From Lachnospiraceae bacterium (GTDB lineage: Bacteria > Bacillota > Clostridia > Lachnospirales > Lachnospiraceae): 32,196 bases of DNA. The stretch covers positions 1 through 32,196 of the forward strand of contig JAFTZJ010000002.1 in the NCBI GenBank assembly GCA_017461045.1, in the 5' to 3' direction. Numbering within the stretch: position 1 is the first letter of the stretch; each line of letters starts with the position of its first letter. A program made the position numbers and the translations under genes. Positions 8,850 through 17,324 of this stretch are shown one piece after another. The notes beneath the pieces are model-generated. The model had not been told where the DNA came from. It saw only the letters and a program-made list of their open reading frames with translations, and made no database searches.

Positions 8850-8868
8850 CATATCATATAATGATATG
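8850..8868. promoter_or_regulatory. Short inverted repeat upstream of the amidase gene
   Basis: CATATCAT and ATGATATG (8-bp perfect arms, 3-nt spacer) lie 24 nt before the amidase start. It could be an operator or part of a sporulation-type promoter. No T-run follows on the plus strand, so it is not a terminator. Confidence 0.35.
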
Positions 8869-8891
8869 GTAAAATATGTGAGGAAATCAAA

Positions 8892-9662
8892 ATGGCAACA
8901 AGGATTGCAATTGATGCAGGTCATGGCGGAAGTGATAGCGGAGCCGTATACAACGGACGGCGGGAAAAAGATGACAATTTGAAATTAGCACTGGCGGTTG
9001 GTAATATACTGGAACGGCAGGGATATGATGTGGTATACACCCGAACAGAGGATGTATTCGATTCCCCTACGGAGAAAGCAAGAATAGCCAATCGTTCCGG
9101 TGCTGATTTTTTTGTGTCTTTTCATCGGAATGCCAGTCCTTATGCAAATACCTACAGCGGAGTAGAAACCTTAGTTTATACAGATAGTGGTGTACGGGCA
9201 GAATTGGCACGTAGTGTGAATGAAGAACTGGAAAAGGCAGGTTTTAATAATCTGGGTGTTCAGGAACGGAAGAATCTGGCAGTGTTAAGACGGACACAGA
9301 TGCCGGCGATTTTAATTGAAGCAGGATTCCTGAATACAGATGCCGATAATCGGACCTTTGATAATAATTTTGATGCCATTGCCAATGCCATTGCTACGGG
9401 AATTACCAACGTGGTGAGCACTGGTAATGGAAGCGGAACAGGTAACCGAACCTATCGTGTACAGACCGGTTTGTTTCGGCGATTCGGGAACGCACAGTTT
9501 ATGTTGCAACGGTTAATTGAAGATGGTTACGAAGCTGAAATTGTGGAAAGTGGCGAATTCTTTGCAGTGCAGGCAGGAAACTATACCAGCTTGGAAGACG
9601 CAAGAAATGCCCAGACGCAGTTACGCAATCTGGGCTATGATACCTTAATTGTAACAGCCTGA
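8892..9662 (+). CDS. N-acetylmuramoyl-L-alanine amidase (Amidase_3) with C-terminal SPOR domain
   Basis: 256 residues. A zinc-dependent amidase that cleaves the amide bond between N-acetylmuramic acid and L-alanine in peptidoglycan. The catalytic domain covers about residues 1-175 with the zinc ligands His11 (DAGHGG), Glu25 and His78 (FHRN), and the catalytic Glu143 in LIEAGFL. After a Gly/Ser/Thr linker (about 176-186), residues 187-256 form a SPOR domain that binds denuded glycan. There is no signal peptide. This is the layout of CwlC-type autolysins, which accumulate in the sporulating mother cell and act at lysis, so a sporulation role is likely but inferred. The start has TGAGGA upstream. 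Confidence 0.93.
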   Translation: MATRIAIDAGHGGSDSGAVYNGRREKDDNLKLALAVGNILERQGYDVVYTRTEDVFDSPTEKARIANRSGADFFVSFHRNASPYANTYSGVETLVYTDSGVRAELARSVNEELEKAGFNNLGVQERKNLAVLRRTQMPAILIEAGFLNTDADNRTFDNNFDAIANAIATGITNVVSTGNGSGTGNRTYRVQTGLFRRFGNAQFMLQRLIEDGYEAEIVESGEFFAVQAGNYTSLEDARNAQTQLRNLGYDTLIVTA

Positions 9663-9706
9663 GGAAAGGCTTCGTTATGTTCCTGAATCTGTCAGAATCC
9701 ATTCAG

Positions 9707-10381
9707 CTAAATGTTTTCAATCTGCCAGTCAATAGGTTCTAAACCATGCTCTTGCAAGAATGCATTTGCCTGACTGAAATGCTTACATCCAAAGAATCCC
9801 CGGTATGCAGATAATGGACTTGGATGTGGGGCTTTTAATATCAGGTGATTTGGGTTGTTTAACATGGCTGCCTTGGTTTGTGCCGGCTTGCCCCATAAGA
9901 GAAATACCATTGGACGATCCTGTTCGTTCAAAATACGAATGGCAGCATCGGTAAATTGCTCCCAACCAATTCCCTGGTGAGAAAATGCCTGATGTGCCCG
10001 TACAGTTAACAGGGTGTTCAGCATAAGGACACCCTGCTTGGCCCATTTGGTTAAATAGCCGTTGTTCGGAATGGAACAACCAAGGTCAGATTCCAGTTCC
10101 TTATAAATATTTACCAGAGAAGGAGGCGTTGCGATTCCCGGCTTTACGGAGAAGCAAAGACCGTGTGCCTGCCCTTCATCGTGATAAGGGTCTTGTCCCA
10201 GAATAACAACCTTTACTTGACTTAAGGGGGTCAGGTGAAAGGCGGTAAAAATCTCCTCAGAGGGAGGGTAAACGGTGTAATTCTTATATTCTTCTACAAT
10301 TCGGTTGTACAAATCCCGATAATAGGGTTTCTTATATTCCGGACGCAAAGGTGCATCCCAATCATTACTTATCTGTGCCAT
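9707..10381 (-). CDS. ung: Uracil-DNA glycosylase, family 1
   Basis: 224 residues. Removes uracil from DNA as the first step of base-excision repair. The start is the ATG at 10381 (minus strand), preceded by AAAGGAG at the right distance; an upstream in-frame ATG at 10420 lacks one. Family 1 motifs are intact: GQDPYH at 62-67 with the water-activating Asp64, a central LNT/LLWG region, and HPSPLSAYRG near the C-terminus with the catalytic His. Its 5' end overlaps the upstream gene on the same strand by 17 nt, so the pair is an operon. It converges with the amidase gene, and I see no strong terminator in the 44 nt between them. Confidence 0.97.
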   Translation of the reverse strand: MAQISNDWDAPLRPEYKKPYYRDLYNRIVEEYKNYTVYPPSEEIFTAFHLTPLSQVKVVILGQDPYHDEGQAHGLCFSVKPGIATPPSLVNIYKELESDLGCSIPNNGYLTKWAKQGVLMLNTLLTVRAHQAFSHQGIGWEQFTDAAIRILNEQDRPMVFLLWGKPAQTKAAMLNNPNHLILKAPHPSPLSAYRGFFGCKHFSQANAFLQEHGLEPIDWQIENI

Positions 10382-10760
10382 TGTGGCTCCTTTCTGTTTT
10401 AACCAACATTTGTCCTGCAATGTAGCCGTCCCATTCTTCCTTTGGAAAGCAAAATGTGCGAAGGGTTCTTCCCGGAATGAAATGCCGTTCTTCCCGTTCT
10501 TCCCAGATATCTACTTCCATGGTTCCTACCGGCAAGCCTTCATTGGAATAGACTTCTAAGGTGTCTCCGTTTTTTAACTGCCCCTTTCCTATTTCACCGA
10601 TTAAGACCGGACGATGATGCACCAAATCCTTGGTGACTTCATCTATATAGAAAATGACTTTCGCTGTTTTGTGAAGCTCCATTAACCGGACCTTGGAGGC
10701 TTCGTATCGTTCTTTTTGTTCTAATTCCTCCGGTGTCAGAGGCTTCTTAAATAATCCCAT
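10365..10760 (-). CDS. Small protein resembling a stand-alone EF-Tu domain 2 beta-barrel
   Basis: 131 residues, starting at an ATG with GAAAGGA upstream. After a charged helical N-terminus (about residues 1-32), residues 33-75 read like a translation-factor domain 2: VIFYIDEV, then VLIGEIGKGQLKNGDTLEV, matching the pattern V-x-G-x-[VI]-x-x-G-x-[IL]-x-x-G-D-x-[IV]. A second part continues with VGTMEVDIW and a basic, aromatic end. No GTPase domain is present. The role is unknown. It is the first gene of a two-gene operon with ung. Confidence 0.75.
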   Translation of the reverse strand: MGLFKKPLTPEELEQKERYEASKVRLMELHKTAKVIFYIDEVTKDLVHHRPVLIGEIGKGQLKNGDTLEVYSNEGLPVGTMEVDIWEEREERHFIPGRTLRTFCFPKEEWDGYIAGQMLVKTERSHNGTDK

Positions 10761-10809
10761 GCTGTTCCTTTCGTATTGGTTGGTTTATCCAATCAGATTT
10801 AATAATAAA

Positions 10810-10838
10810 AATATAGCATGATTTTCTGATTGTTGCAA
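10810..10838 (-). promoter_or_regulatory. Sigma-A promoter for the minus-strand ung operon
   Basis: On the minus strand, TTGCAA (10838-10833), 17 nt, then TATATT (10815-10810) preceded by an extended TGC. It lies 50 nt before the first gene. Confidence 0.7.
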
Positions 10839-10890
10839 TTCGTCATGAGAGGAAGCAGTTTGGCAAAATAATACTTGGAAAAGGAAGGGA

Positions 10891-10918
10891 TTGATTCTTG
10901 GAAAAATTGTGCTACAAT
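10891..10918 (+). promoter_or_regulatory. Promoter of the MATE exporter gene
   Basis: TTGATT (10891-10896), 16 nt, TACAAT (10913-10918) with an extended TGC just before it. The transcript would have a leader of about 40 nt. Confidence 0.65.
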
Positions 10919-10966
10919 GCTTGGAAGAACAATATATGATTTCGTTTGTGAAAAGAGGCGATAGAA

Positions 10967-12313
10967 ATGGCAAGTAAACAAATGGACATGGTACATGGTT
11001 CACTATGGAATAAAATATTGTTGGTAGCGTTGCCCTTGGCGGCAAGCAGTATGCTCCAGCAATTATTTAACTCTGCCGATGTGGCAGTAGTAGGGCGATT
11101 TGCAGGCAGTGATGCATTGGCAGCGGTTGGCGGAAACAGCTCGGTTATCAATCTGTTAATTAACCTGTTTGTAGGGTTATCCGTTGGAGCCAATGTAGTA
11201 ATTGCCAATTACATCGGTCAAAAGAGAATGGATAAGATACAGGAAGTAGTGCATACGGTTATGATTCTGGCAGTGGTTTGTGGTGTATGCATGATGCTTT
11301 TGGGAATTGGTATGGCAAGGCTGGTACTGACGTGGATGAATACACCAATCGGAATTCTGGATGATGCGGTTTTGTATTTACGGATTTATATGTTGGGAAT
11401 GCCGTTTATAATGGTATATAACTTTGGTTCGGCAATTCTTCGGAGTATTGGAGATACCAGACGGCCATTGATTTGTCTCACCATATCCGGTGTTGTAAAT
11501 GTGGTGTTGAACATTGCACTTGTAGTTGGCGTGGGCCTGGAAGTGGAAGGTGTAGCAATTGCCACAGTGGTATCCAATATTGTAAGCTCCGGTATTATAG
11601 TTTTGATTCTTACGCATGAAGATGAAAGTATCCGTTTGCATCTGAATAAGCTAAGGATAAATGGTAAGGATTTGTTGAAGGTATTGCGAATCGGCGGACC
11701 GGCAGGCATACAGGGAATGGTGTTTTCGCTGTCGAATGTATGTATTCAGTCAGCCATTAATGGCTTTGGACCAGATGCCATTGCAGGCTCATCGGCAGCA
11801 TTGAATTTTGAATACTGCACCTACTTCGTTATTAGTGCATTTAACCAGACTACGGTTACCTTTACCAGTCAGAATTATGGTGCTAGGGAAGCAGAACGCT
11901 GTAAGAAGGTATACCGGCTATGTATGCTTATGGGTATGGGAATCTGTGCAGTAGTGAGTACCACCTTTATTCTGGGAAGACATACGTTTATACAGATATT
12001 TACCAATGACCCGGCAGTAATCGAGTATGCAATGATACGAATGACCCATGTTATGCTGTTGGAATGCTTAACCGGAACCTATGAGATTTCGGGAGCAGCC
12101 ATGCGTGGAATGGGATATTCCCTATTGCCTACAGTATTTACGATTCTAGGTTCCTGTGGATTCCGGATTCTGTGGCTCTATACCGTATTCCGAGTATTCC
12201 CGACCTTTGACTGGCTGATGAATGTATATCCGGCTACCTGGGTGCTCACCGGAACGGCAATGATAACTGCATATTTATTGATTCGGCGTAAGGCACTGCG
12301 AATCATCGAATAA
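10967..12313 (+). CDS. MATE-family multidrug/metabolite exporter
   Basis: 448 residues with about twelve membrane helices in two MatE halves (roughly 15-220 and 235-435). Typical MATE features are the N-terminal LPLAASSMLQQLFNSAD segment and repeated internal glycine-rich helices, with a second-half sequence GPAGIQGMVFSLSN that mirrors the first. It should exchange a cation or drug for Na+ or H+; the substrate cannot be inferred. It is transcribed alone from its own promoter, divergent from the ung operon. Confidence 0.93.
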   Translation: MASKQMDMVHGSLWNKILLVALPLAASSMLQQLFNSADVAVVGRFAGSDALAAVGGNSSVINLLINLFVGLSVGANVVIANYIGQKRMDKIQEVVHTVMILAVVCGVCMMLLGIGMARLVLTWMNTPIGILDDAVLYLRIYMLGMPFIMVYNFGSAILRSIGDTRRPLICLTISGVVNVVLNIALVVGVGLEVEGVAIATVVSNIVSSGIIVLILTHEDESIRLHLNKLRINGKDLLKVLRIGGPAGIQGMVFSLSNVCIQSAINGFGPDAIAGSSAALNFEYCTYFVISAFNQTTVTFTSQNYGAREAERCKKVYRLCMLMGMGICAVVSTTFILGRHTFIQIFTNDPAVIEYAMIRMTHVMLLECLTGTYEISGAAMRGMGYSLLPTVFTILGSCGFRILWLYTVFRVFPTFDWLMNVYPATWVLTGTAMITAYLLIRRKALRIIE

Positions 12314-12360
12314 AACCTCGAAAAAGCAGTTAAAAAGCTAACGCAAATCATGAAATGTGG

Positions 12361-12389
12361 TTGAATATACAGACAATTTGCTGTAAAAT
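12361..12389 (+). promoter_or_regulatory. Likely promoter of the EF-G-like gene
   Basis: TTGAAT (12361-12366), 17 nt, TAAAAT (12384-12389). Transcription would start near 12396, upstream of the hairpin at 12409-12442, so the gene's own leader would contain that hairpin. Confidence 0.6.
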
Positions 12390-12408
12390 TGAATATAGAC
12401 GGACGAGA

Positions 12409-12445
12409 ATGCGTTATTGAACAAAAAAGTTCGATAACGCATTTT
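12409..12445 (+). terminator. Terminator hairpin in the leader of the EF-G-like gene, possible attenuator
   Basis: A 14-bp stem (12409-12422 with 12429-12442, one G:U pair), loop AAAAAA and a T5 run. It could simply end the MATE transcript. However, no promoter is visible between it and the gene 35 nt downstream, so it may be an attenuator. TAACGCA at 12339-12345 is repeated in the 3' arm (12435-12441), so the 5' arm has an alternative pairing partner in transcripts arriving from upstream. Confidence 0.75.
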
Positions 12446-12479
12446 TAGGTGAAGGATATAGAAACGGGAGGTAACGATT

Positions 12480-14570
12480 ATGAACATTTACACAACTGAC
12501 AAGATTCGAAACGTAGTGTTATTAGGTCATGGTGGAGCCGGTAAGACCAGCTTGGTAGAATCCATGGCATATCTGGCAGGTATTACAACCAGAATGGGTA
12601 AAGTAGAAGATGGTAATACCATAAGTGATTTTGGAAAAGAAGAACAGAAACGTCAGATTTCCATTAGTACTTCCGTAGTTCCGATTGAGTGGAACGGTAT
12701 GAAAATTAACCTATTAGATACACCGGGTTATTTTGATTTTATTGGTGAAGTTGAAGAAGCAATCAGTGCAGCAGATGCGGCAATCATTGTAGTATCCGGA
12801 AAAGCCGGTGTAGAGGCAGGAACCGAGCTTGCCTGGGAGTTATGCGAGAAGTATAAGTTGCCGCGAATGATTTATGTAACCGGTATGGATGCAGATAATG
12901 CCTCCTTCAAAAATGTAGTAGAGACCTTAACGGAGATGTATGGTAAGAAGATTGCACCATTCCATTTCCCAATTCGAGAGAATGAAAAGTTCGTAGGATA
13001 TATTAATGTGATTAGTGAGACCGGTAATCGTTGGCAGGGCAAAGAGGTTATTGAATGTGAAGTGCCGGATTACAGCAAGGAGAACCTTGCTTTATATAAG
13101 GACACCCTGATGGAAGCGGTGGCAGAAACCAGTGAAGAATTCATGGAGCGTTATTTTGGTGGAGACACCTTCTCGGAAAATGAGATTCGTGCGGCATTGC
13201 GAATGAACGTAATTGATGGCTCGTTGGTGCCAATTACCATGGGCTCGAATACATTATGTCAAGGTACATATGCATTGTTAGATGATATCGTAAAATATAT
13301 GCCAAGTCCGGAGAATAAGGAAATGGTTGGTTTCAATATGAAGACCAATGAAGTCTTTCTGGCGAATTATGATTTCTCCAAGGCAAAGTCTGCTTATGTA
13401 TTCAAGACCATTGTAGACCCATTTATCGGGAAATATTCGCTAATTAAAGTATGCTCCGGCGTATTAAAGTCGGATGACGTTATCTATAACAAGGATAAGG
13501 ACATTGAGGAGAAAGTCAGCAAGCTCTATGTGTTACAGGGTAGCAAGCCAATTGAGGTATCGGAATTGCATGCCGGTGATATCGGTGCCATTGCCAAGCT
13601 GACGGCGGCAAGAACCGGCAATACCTTGTCTACCAAGGCTACGGTAATTGAATACGGTAAGTTCGAAATCTCGAAGCCGTATACCTTCATGCGATATAAG
13701 GTTCCGAATAAGAACAATATTGACAAGGTAGCACAGGCTCTCCAGAAGTTGACTCATGAAGACCAGACCTTGAAGGTGGTAAATGATACAGAGAATAGCC
13801 AGTTGCTGCTATATGGAATTGGTGAACAGCAATTAGAAATCATTCAGAGCCGATTGCTAAATGAATATAAGTGTGAAATTGAATTGAGTAAGCCAAAGAT
13901 TGCTTTCCGGGAAACCATTAAGAAGAATGCGGATGTGGAATATAAGTACAAGAAGCAGTCCGGCGGACACGGACAATATGGACATGTTAAAATGCGTTTC
14001 GAGCCATCAGGAGACTTGGAAACACCGTATGTATTTGAACAGGAGGTTGTTGGTGGAGCTGTACCAAAGAACTTCTTCCCGGCAGTGGAGAAGGGCTTGC
14101 AGGAATCGGTTGCCAAGGGGCCCCTTGCGGCTTATCCGGTAGTGGGTATTAAGGGAATCCTCTATGACGGTTCTGCTCATTCCGTGGATTCTTCCGAAAT
14201 GGCATTCAAGATGGCAGCTATACAGGCGTTTAAGAAGGGTGTTATGGCAGCAGGTCCGATTCTGTTAGAACCGATTATGAGTCTGAAAGTCATTGTGCCG
14301 GAGAAGTACACCGGTGATGTAATGGCGGATTTGAACAAGCGTCGTGGTCGGGTGTTAGGAATGAACGCCGTTGGCAAGGGTAAGCAGATAATTGAAGCAG
14401 ATATACCGATGATGGAATTGATGGGATATTGCACAATTCTTCGTTCCATTACCGGAGGACGGGGAGAGTACTCCTATGAATTTGCCAGATATGAGCAGGC
14501 TCCAAGTGACATTCAGGCAGCAGAAGTAGCGGCAAGAGCCAACAAAGTTGCGGAGAATGACAAAGAGTAA
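12480..14570 (+). CDS. EF-G-like translational GTPase
   Basis: 696 residues with the full EF-G architecture: G domain (about 1-270), domain II, domain III, domain IV and a C-terminal domain V. G1 is GHGGAGKT at 16-23 and G3 is DTPG at 80-83. The switch-I motif reads RQISI where housekeeping EF-G has RGITI, and the G4 position reads TGMD (134-137) rather than NKMD. Domain IV carries a GGHGQYGHVKMRFEP-type segment and domain V ends in LRSITGGRGEYSYEFARYEQAP. These deviations place it in the EF-G-like/FusA2 group rather than as the main fusA; its ribosomal role is not established by sequence. GGGAGG lies just before the ATG. Confidence 0.9.
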   Translation: MNIYTTDKIRNVVLLGHGGAGKTSLVESMAYLAGITTRMGKVEDGNTISDFGKEEQKRQISISTSVVPIEWNGMKINLLDTPGYFDFIGEVEEAISAADAAIIVVSGKAGVEAGTELAWELCEKYKLPRMIYVTGMDADNASFKNVVETLTEMYGKKIAPFHFPIRENEKFVGYINVISETGNRWQGKEVIECEVPDYSKENLALYKDTLMEAVAETSEEFMERYFGGDTFSENEIRAALRMNVIDGSLVPITMGSNTLCQGTYALLDDIVKYMPSPENKEMVGFNMKTNEVFLANYDFSKAKSAYVFKTIVDPFIGKYSLIKVCSGVLKSDDVIYNKDKDIEEKVSKLYVLQGSKPIEVSELHAGDIGAIAKLTAARTGNTLSTKATVIEYGKFEISKPYTFMRYKVPNKNNIDKVAQALQKLTHEDQTLKVVNDTENSQLLLYGIGEQQLEIIQSRLLNEYKCEIELSKPKIAFRETIKKNADVEYKYKKQSGGHGQYGHVKMRFEPSGDLETPYVFEQEVVGGAVPKNFFPAVEKGLQESVAKGPLAAYPVVGIKGILYDGSAHSVDSSEMAFKMAAIQAFKKGVMAAGPILLEPIMSLKVIVPEKYTGDVMADLNKRRGRVLGMNAVGKGKQIIEADIPMMELMGYCTILRSITGGRGEYSYEFARYEQAPSDIQAAEVAARANKVAENDKE

Positions 14571-14602
14571 TCTTAAAATAGTTAAAGAAATGGAAATAAT
14601 TC

Positions 14603-14631
14603 TTGAAGGTGGTACATGAATCTGTTATTAT
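14603..14631 (+). promoter_or_regulatory. Promoter of the hydrolase/acyltransferase/ACP/ligase operon
   Basis: TTGAAG (14603-14608), 17 nt, TATTAT (14626-14631) with an extended TGT. It gives a leader of about 48 nt before the ATG at 14686 and separates this operon from the EF-G-like gene. Confidence 0.7.
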
Positions 14632-14685
14632 TAATTTGTTTTTAGAAAACAGAAATAAGAATATACATAAAAAGAGGTAGAAAGA

Positions 14686-15633
14686 ATGATTCCGTTTTTA
14701 ATCGTTTTAGGAGTGATTTTGTTGTTGGTACTGGGTGAATTTGCCATTGCACGGTATTTCTTCAAACGAACCATGATTCGTTCCAATGCGAAGCGTGAGA
14801 AGACACAGAAGATGGCAGGTACCAACTGGGATGCATACATACCACATATTCGGGAGTGTAAGGCGAAGCTTGCTGAATGCCCACAGGAGGATTTGTTTAT
14901 TACATCGGAGGACGGATTGAAGCTTCATGCAACTTATTTCCCATGTGAAGGGTCTAAGAAGGTTGTAATCTGTTTTCACGGTTATACCAGTGAGGGTTTG
15001 AATGATTATTCTACACTGGCGATTTTCTATATGAAGCATGGCTATAACCTGTTATTGGTAGACGAGCGTGCTCATGGAAAGAGTGAAGGTACTTATATTG
15101 GTTTTGGCTGTCTGGATCGGTTTGATGCGAAGCTGTGGATTCAGGAAATGATAAAGCGTCATGGAGAAGATTGCAAGATTCTGCTTCATGGAGATTCTAT
15201 GGGTGGTGCTACCGTATTAATGACCACGGGATTGGATTTGCCGGTACAGGTAAAGGCGGCAATTTCAGATTGTGCATTTACATCAGCTTGGGATGTATTC
15301 TCATCCGTATTAAAGAACATGTATCATTTGCCGGCGTTTCCGTTAATGCAGTTGTCCAGTCAGATGGTATATAAGAAGGCCGGTTATAAGTTGGATGAGT
15401 GTGATGCCCGAGTAGAAGTGGCAAAAGCAAAGATTCCGGTGCTGTTCATTCACGGCGATTCCGATACCTTCGTGCCATGCTCAATGGTATATGAACTATA
15501 CGAAGCATGCCAGACAGAGAAGAAGCTGGTAGTGGTGGAAGGAGCCGGACATGTAGAGTCTTGCTACCGGGATGCAGACCTTTATGAGGGCGCAATTGAA
15601 TCCTTTATTTTCCCAATTATGGAACGAGCATAA
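14686..15633 (+). CDS. Membrane-anchored alpha/beta hydrolase
   Basis: 315 residues. An uncleaved N-terminal hydrophobic segment (about residues 3-22) followed by Arg/Lys suggests a membrane anchor with the catalytic domain on the cytoplasmic side. The alpha/beta-hydrolase triad is intact: Ser171 in GDSMGG, an Asp in HGDSD (258 or 260) and His289 in GAGHVE, with HG at 98-99 as the oxyanion region. It could act as a thioesterase, lipase or acyltransferase. It is the first gene of a four-gene operon with a condensation-type acyltransferase, a carrier protein and an adenylating ligase, so a thioesterase or acyl-release step is plausible (inference). Confidence 0.9.
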   Translation: MIPFLIVLGVILLLVLGEFAIARYFFKRTMIRSNAKREKTQKMAGTNWDAYIPHIRECKAKLAECPQEDLFITSEDGLKLHATYFPCEGSKKVVICFHGYTSEGLNDYSTLAIFYMKHGYNLLLVDERAHGKSEGTYIGFGCLDRFDAKLWIQEMIKRHGEDCKILLHGDSMGGATVLMTTGLDLPVQVKAAISDCAFTSAWDVFSSVLKNMYHLPAFPLMQLSSQMVYKKAGYKLDECDARVEVAKAKIPVLFIHGDSDTFVPCSMVYELYEACQTEKKLVVVEGAGHVESCYRDADLYEGAIESFIFPIMERA

Positions 15634-15663
15634 TCATTGCCAAAAGGCAGGAATGGAGTATAT

Positions 15664-17067
15664 ATGAAGACGAGAAAAGGCAACAAAGTGTATCAATTAA
15701 CATCAGCACAGAAGCTGCATTATTACAGTATGAAGTACTGTCCGAAGAAGCAGGTGCTGAACATCGGAACCGGCATGACCATCCAGGTAGAACTGGAACG
15801 GGATAAGCTGGAGGAAAGTATTCGGGAGGCAATCGCACGTTGTGAGTGCTTGCGGGTACAGTTTACAGAAGACAAGGAAGGCAATGTGTATCAGTATGTG
15901 GCAAAAGATCAGGAGCCGGTTATCCGTCATTTTGATTTTGGCCATTGGAAGGAAGAGGATGCACATGACCTTATGACAGAATGGACAAGCACTCCATTCG
16001 AATTGTATGATTCCCCAATGTACGAAATCGTTATGATTCGTATGCCGGAGGATTTTTATGGATTGTATGTAAAGGTAAATCATTTAATTATGGATGCACA
16101 GGCATTGATTGCATTCATGAAGGATGTTATGGAAATCTATAGCGGCAAAGTGCTTCAGGATATTCCATTCCCTAAGGATATGTCCTCTTATGTAAAACAG
16201 TTAGAGAAGGATTTGGCTTATGAGGCAGGAAGCAACAGTAGCCAGAAGGATCGGGAATTCTTCCAGAATTTAATTGCATCTTCGGAGCCAATCTTTACGG
16301 ATATTTACGGAACGGCTAAGTTGGAGGCAGAACGGAAACGAACCGGTAATCCGAATCAGAGAGCGGTTATTAATACTTCAGATAATGTAGATGCCAATTT
16401 GGCAAGCTTCTATTTGGAAGAGGATGCAGCGAATGATTTGATGAAGTTCTGTGAGGAACAGCATGTATCGTTGACTTGTTTATTATTAATGGGTCTTAGA
16501 ACTTACTTACAGAAGGAAAACGGAATTGATGATGTGTCCATTTCTACCACCATTGCAAGACGTGCAACCTTAATGGAAAAGCGTTGTGGCGGTACCAGAA
16601 TTCATAGTTTCCCATTCCGGACAATTGTGTCCAGAGAAGATACCTTCTTAGAGGCGTTATACAAGATTCGGGATATGCAGAATCAGTATTTCAGACATGC
16701 CAATTATAGTCCGGCTGAGTATTATGCATATCGGAAGCAGTATTACAATCTGGAAAACGGACAGACTTATGAGCCTCTTGCGTTGACCTATCAGCCGGTG
16801 TTGATGAAGTATTCGAATGAGGCAATGGATAAAATGGATGATATCCAGTATAATGTGCGTCGATATACCAATGGCGCATGTGCACATACCTTGTACTTAA
16901 CAGTTAGCCATAGACCAATGGGTGGATTGGATTTCTGTTTTGAGCACCAGACCGGTGTTGTTACATACGAGAAGTTGCAAGAAGTGTATTTCTACTTATG
17001 TAGAATTATGTTCCATGGTATTGAGGATTGCTCAAGAACCGTAGGAGAAATTATTGATTGGTCATAG
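15664..17067 (+). CDS. Condensation-domain-like acyltransferase (HxxxD type)
   Basis: 467 residues from the ATG at 15664, which has AGGAATGGAG upstream; the frame is open to an earlier TTG without a ribosome site. The sequence VNHLIMDAQA places the catalytic His140 and Asp144 of an HxxxD motif, as in condensation domains of nonribosomal peptide synthetases and in CoA- or ACP-dependent acyltransferases. N- and C-terminal halves of similar size fit the two-lobed chloramphenicol-acetyltransferase-like fold. The downstream carrier protein and ligase are its likely partners: it would transfer a carrier-bound acyl group onto an amine or alcohol. The acceptor is unknown. It is a free-standing domain, not part of a synthetase megaprotein. 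Confidence 0.82.
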   Translation: MKTRKGNKVYQLTSAQKLHYYSMKYCPKKQVLNIGTGMTIQVELERDKLEESIREAIARCECLRVQFTEDKEGNVYQYVAKDQEPVIRHFDFGHWKEEDAHDLMTEWTSTPFELYDSPMYEIVMIRMPEDFYGLYVKVNHLIMDAQALIAFMKDVMEIYSGKVLQDIPFPKDMSSYVKQLEKDLAYEAGSNSSQKDREFFQNLIASSEPIFTDIYGTAKLEAERKRTGNPNQRAVINTSDNVDANLASFYLEEDAANDLMKFCEEQHVSLTCLLLMGLRTYLQKENGIDDVSISTTIARRATLMEKRCGGTRIHSFPFRTIVSREDTFLEALYKIRDMQNQYFRHANYSPAEYYAYRKQYYNLENGQTYEPLALTYQPVLMKYSNEAMDKMDDIQYNVRRYTNGACAHTLYLTVSHRPMGGLDFCFEHQTGVVTYEKLQEVYFYLCRIMFHGIEDCSRTVGEIIDWS

Positions 17068-17079
17068 GAGGACAAGAAA

Positions 17080-17304
17080 ATGTTAGAAGAAATGAGAGAG
17101 ATTATTTGCCAGTATGTGGACGTAGAGCCTGAGAAGGTAACAGAGGATGCCAGATTCATGGAGGATTTGGGTTTTAACTCCTTCGATTTCATGAGCTTAG
17201 TTGGTGAAGTGGAAGACCGTTTTGATGTGGAAGTAGAGGAACGGGATGTAGTTAAGATTCGTACTGTCAAAGATGCAATGGATTACATTGAGTCATTGAA
17301 GTAA
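17080..17304 (+). CDS. Acyl/peptidyl carrier protein
   Basis: 74 residues. Four-helix carrier protein with the phosphopantetheine site DLGFNSFDFM; Ser34 is the attachment serine (FNS in place of the common LDS). Very acidic, as usual for ACPs. It starts 12 nt after the acyltransferase and 20 nt before the ligase, so it is the dedicated carrier of this operon rather than the fatty-acid-synthesis ACP. Confidence 0.93.
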   Translation: MLEEMREIICQYVDVEPEKVTEDARFMEDLGFNSFDFMSLVGEVEDRFDVEVEERDVVKIRTVKDAMDYIESLK

Positions 17305-17324
17305 TGGTAAATATGGAGGATAGT

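Noticed and set aside
9663-9706. Possible terminator between the amidase and ung (CTGAAT/ATTCAG)
   Set aside because: A 6-bp stem with a long loop and no T-run; not supportable.
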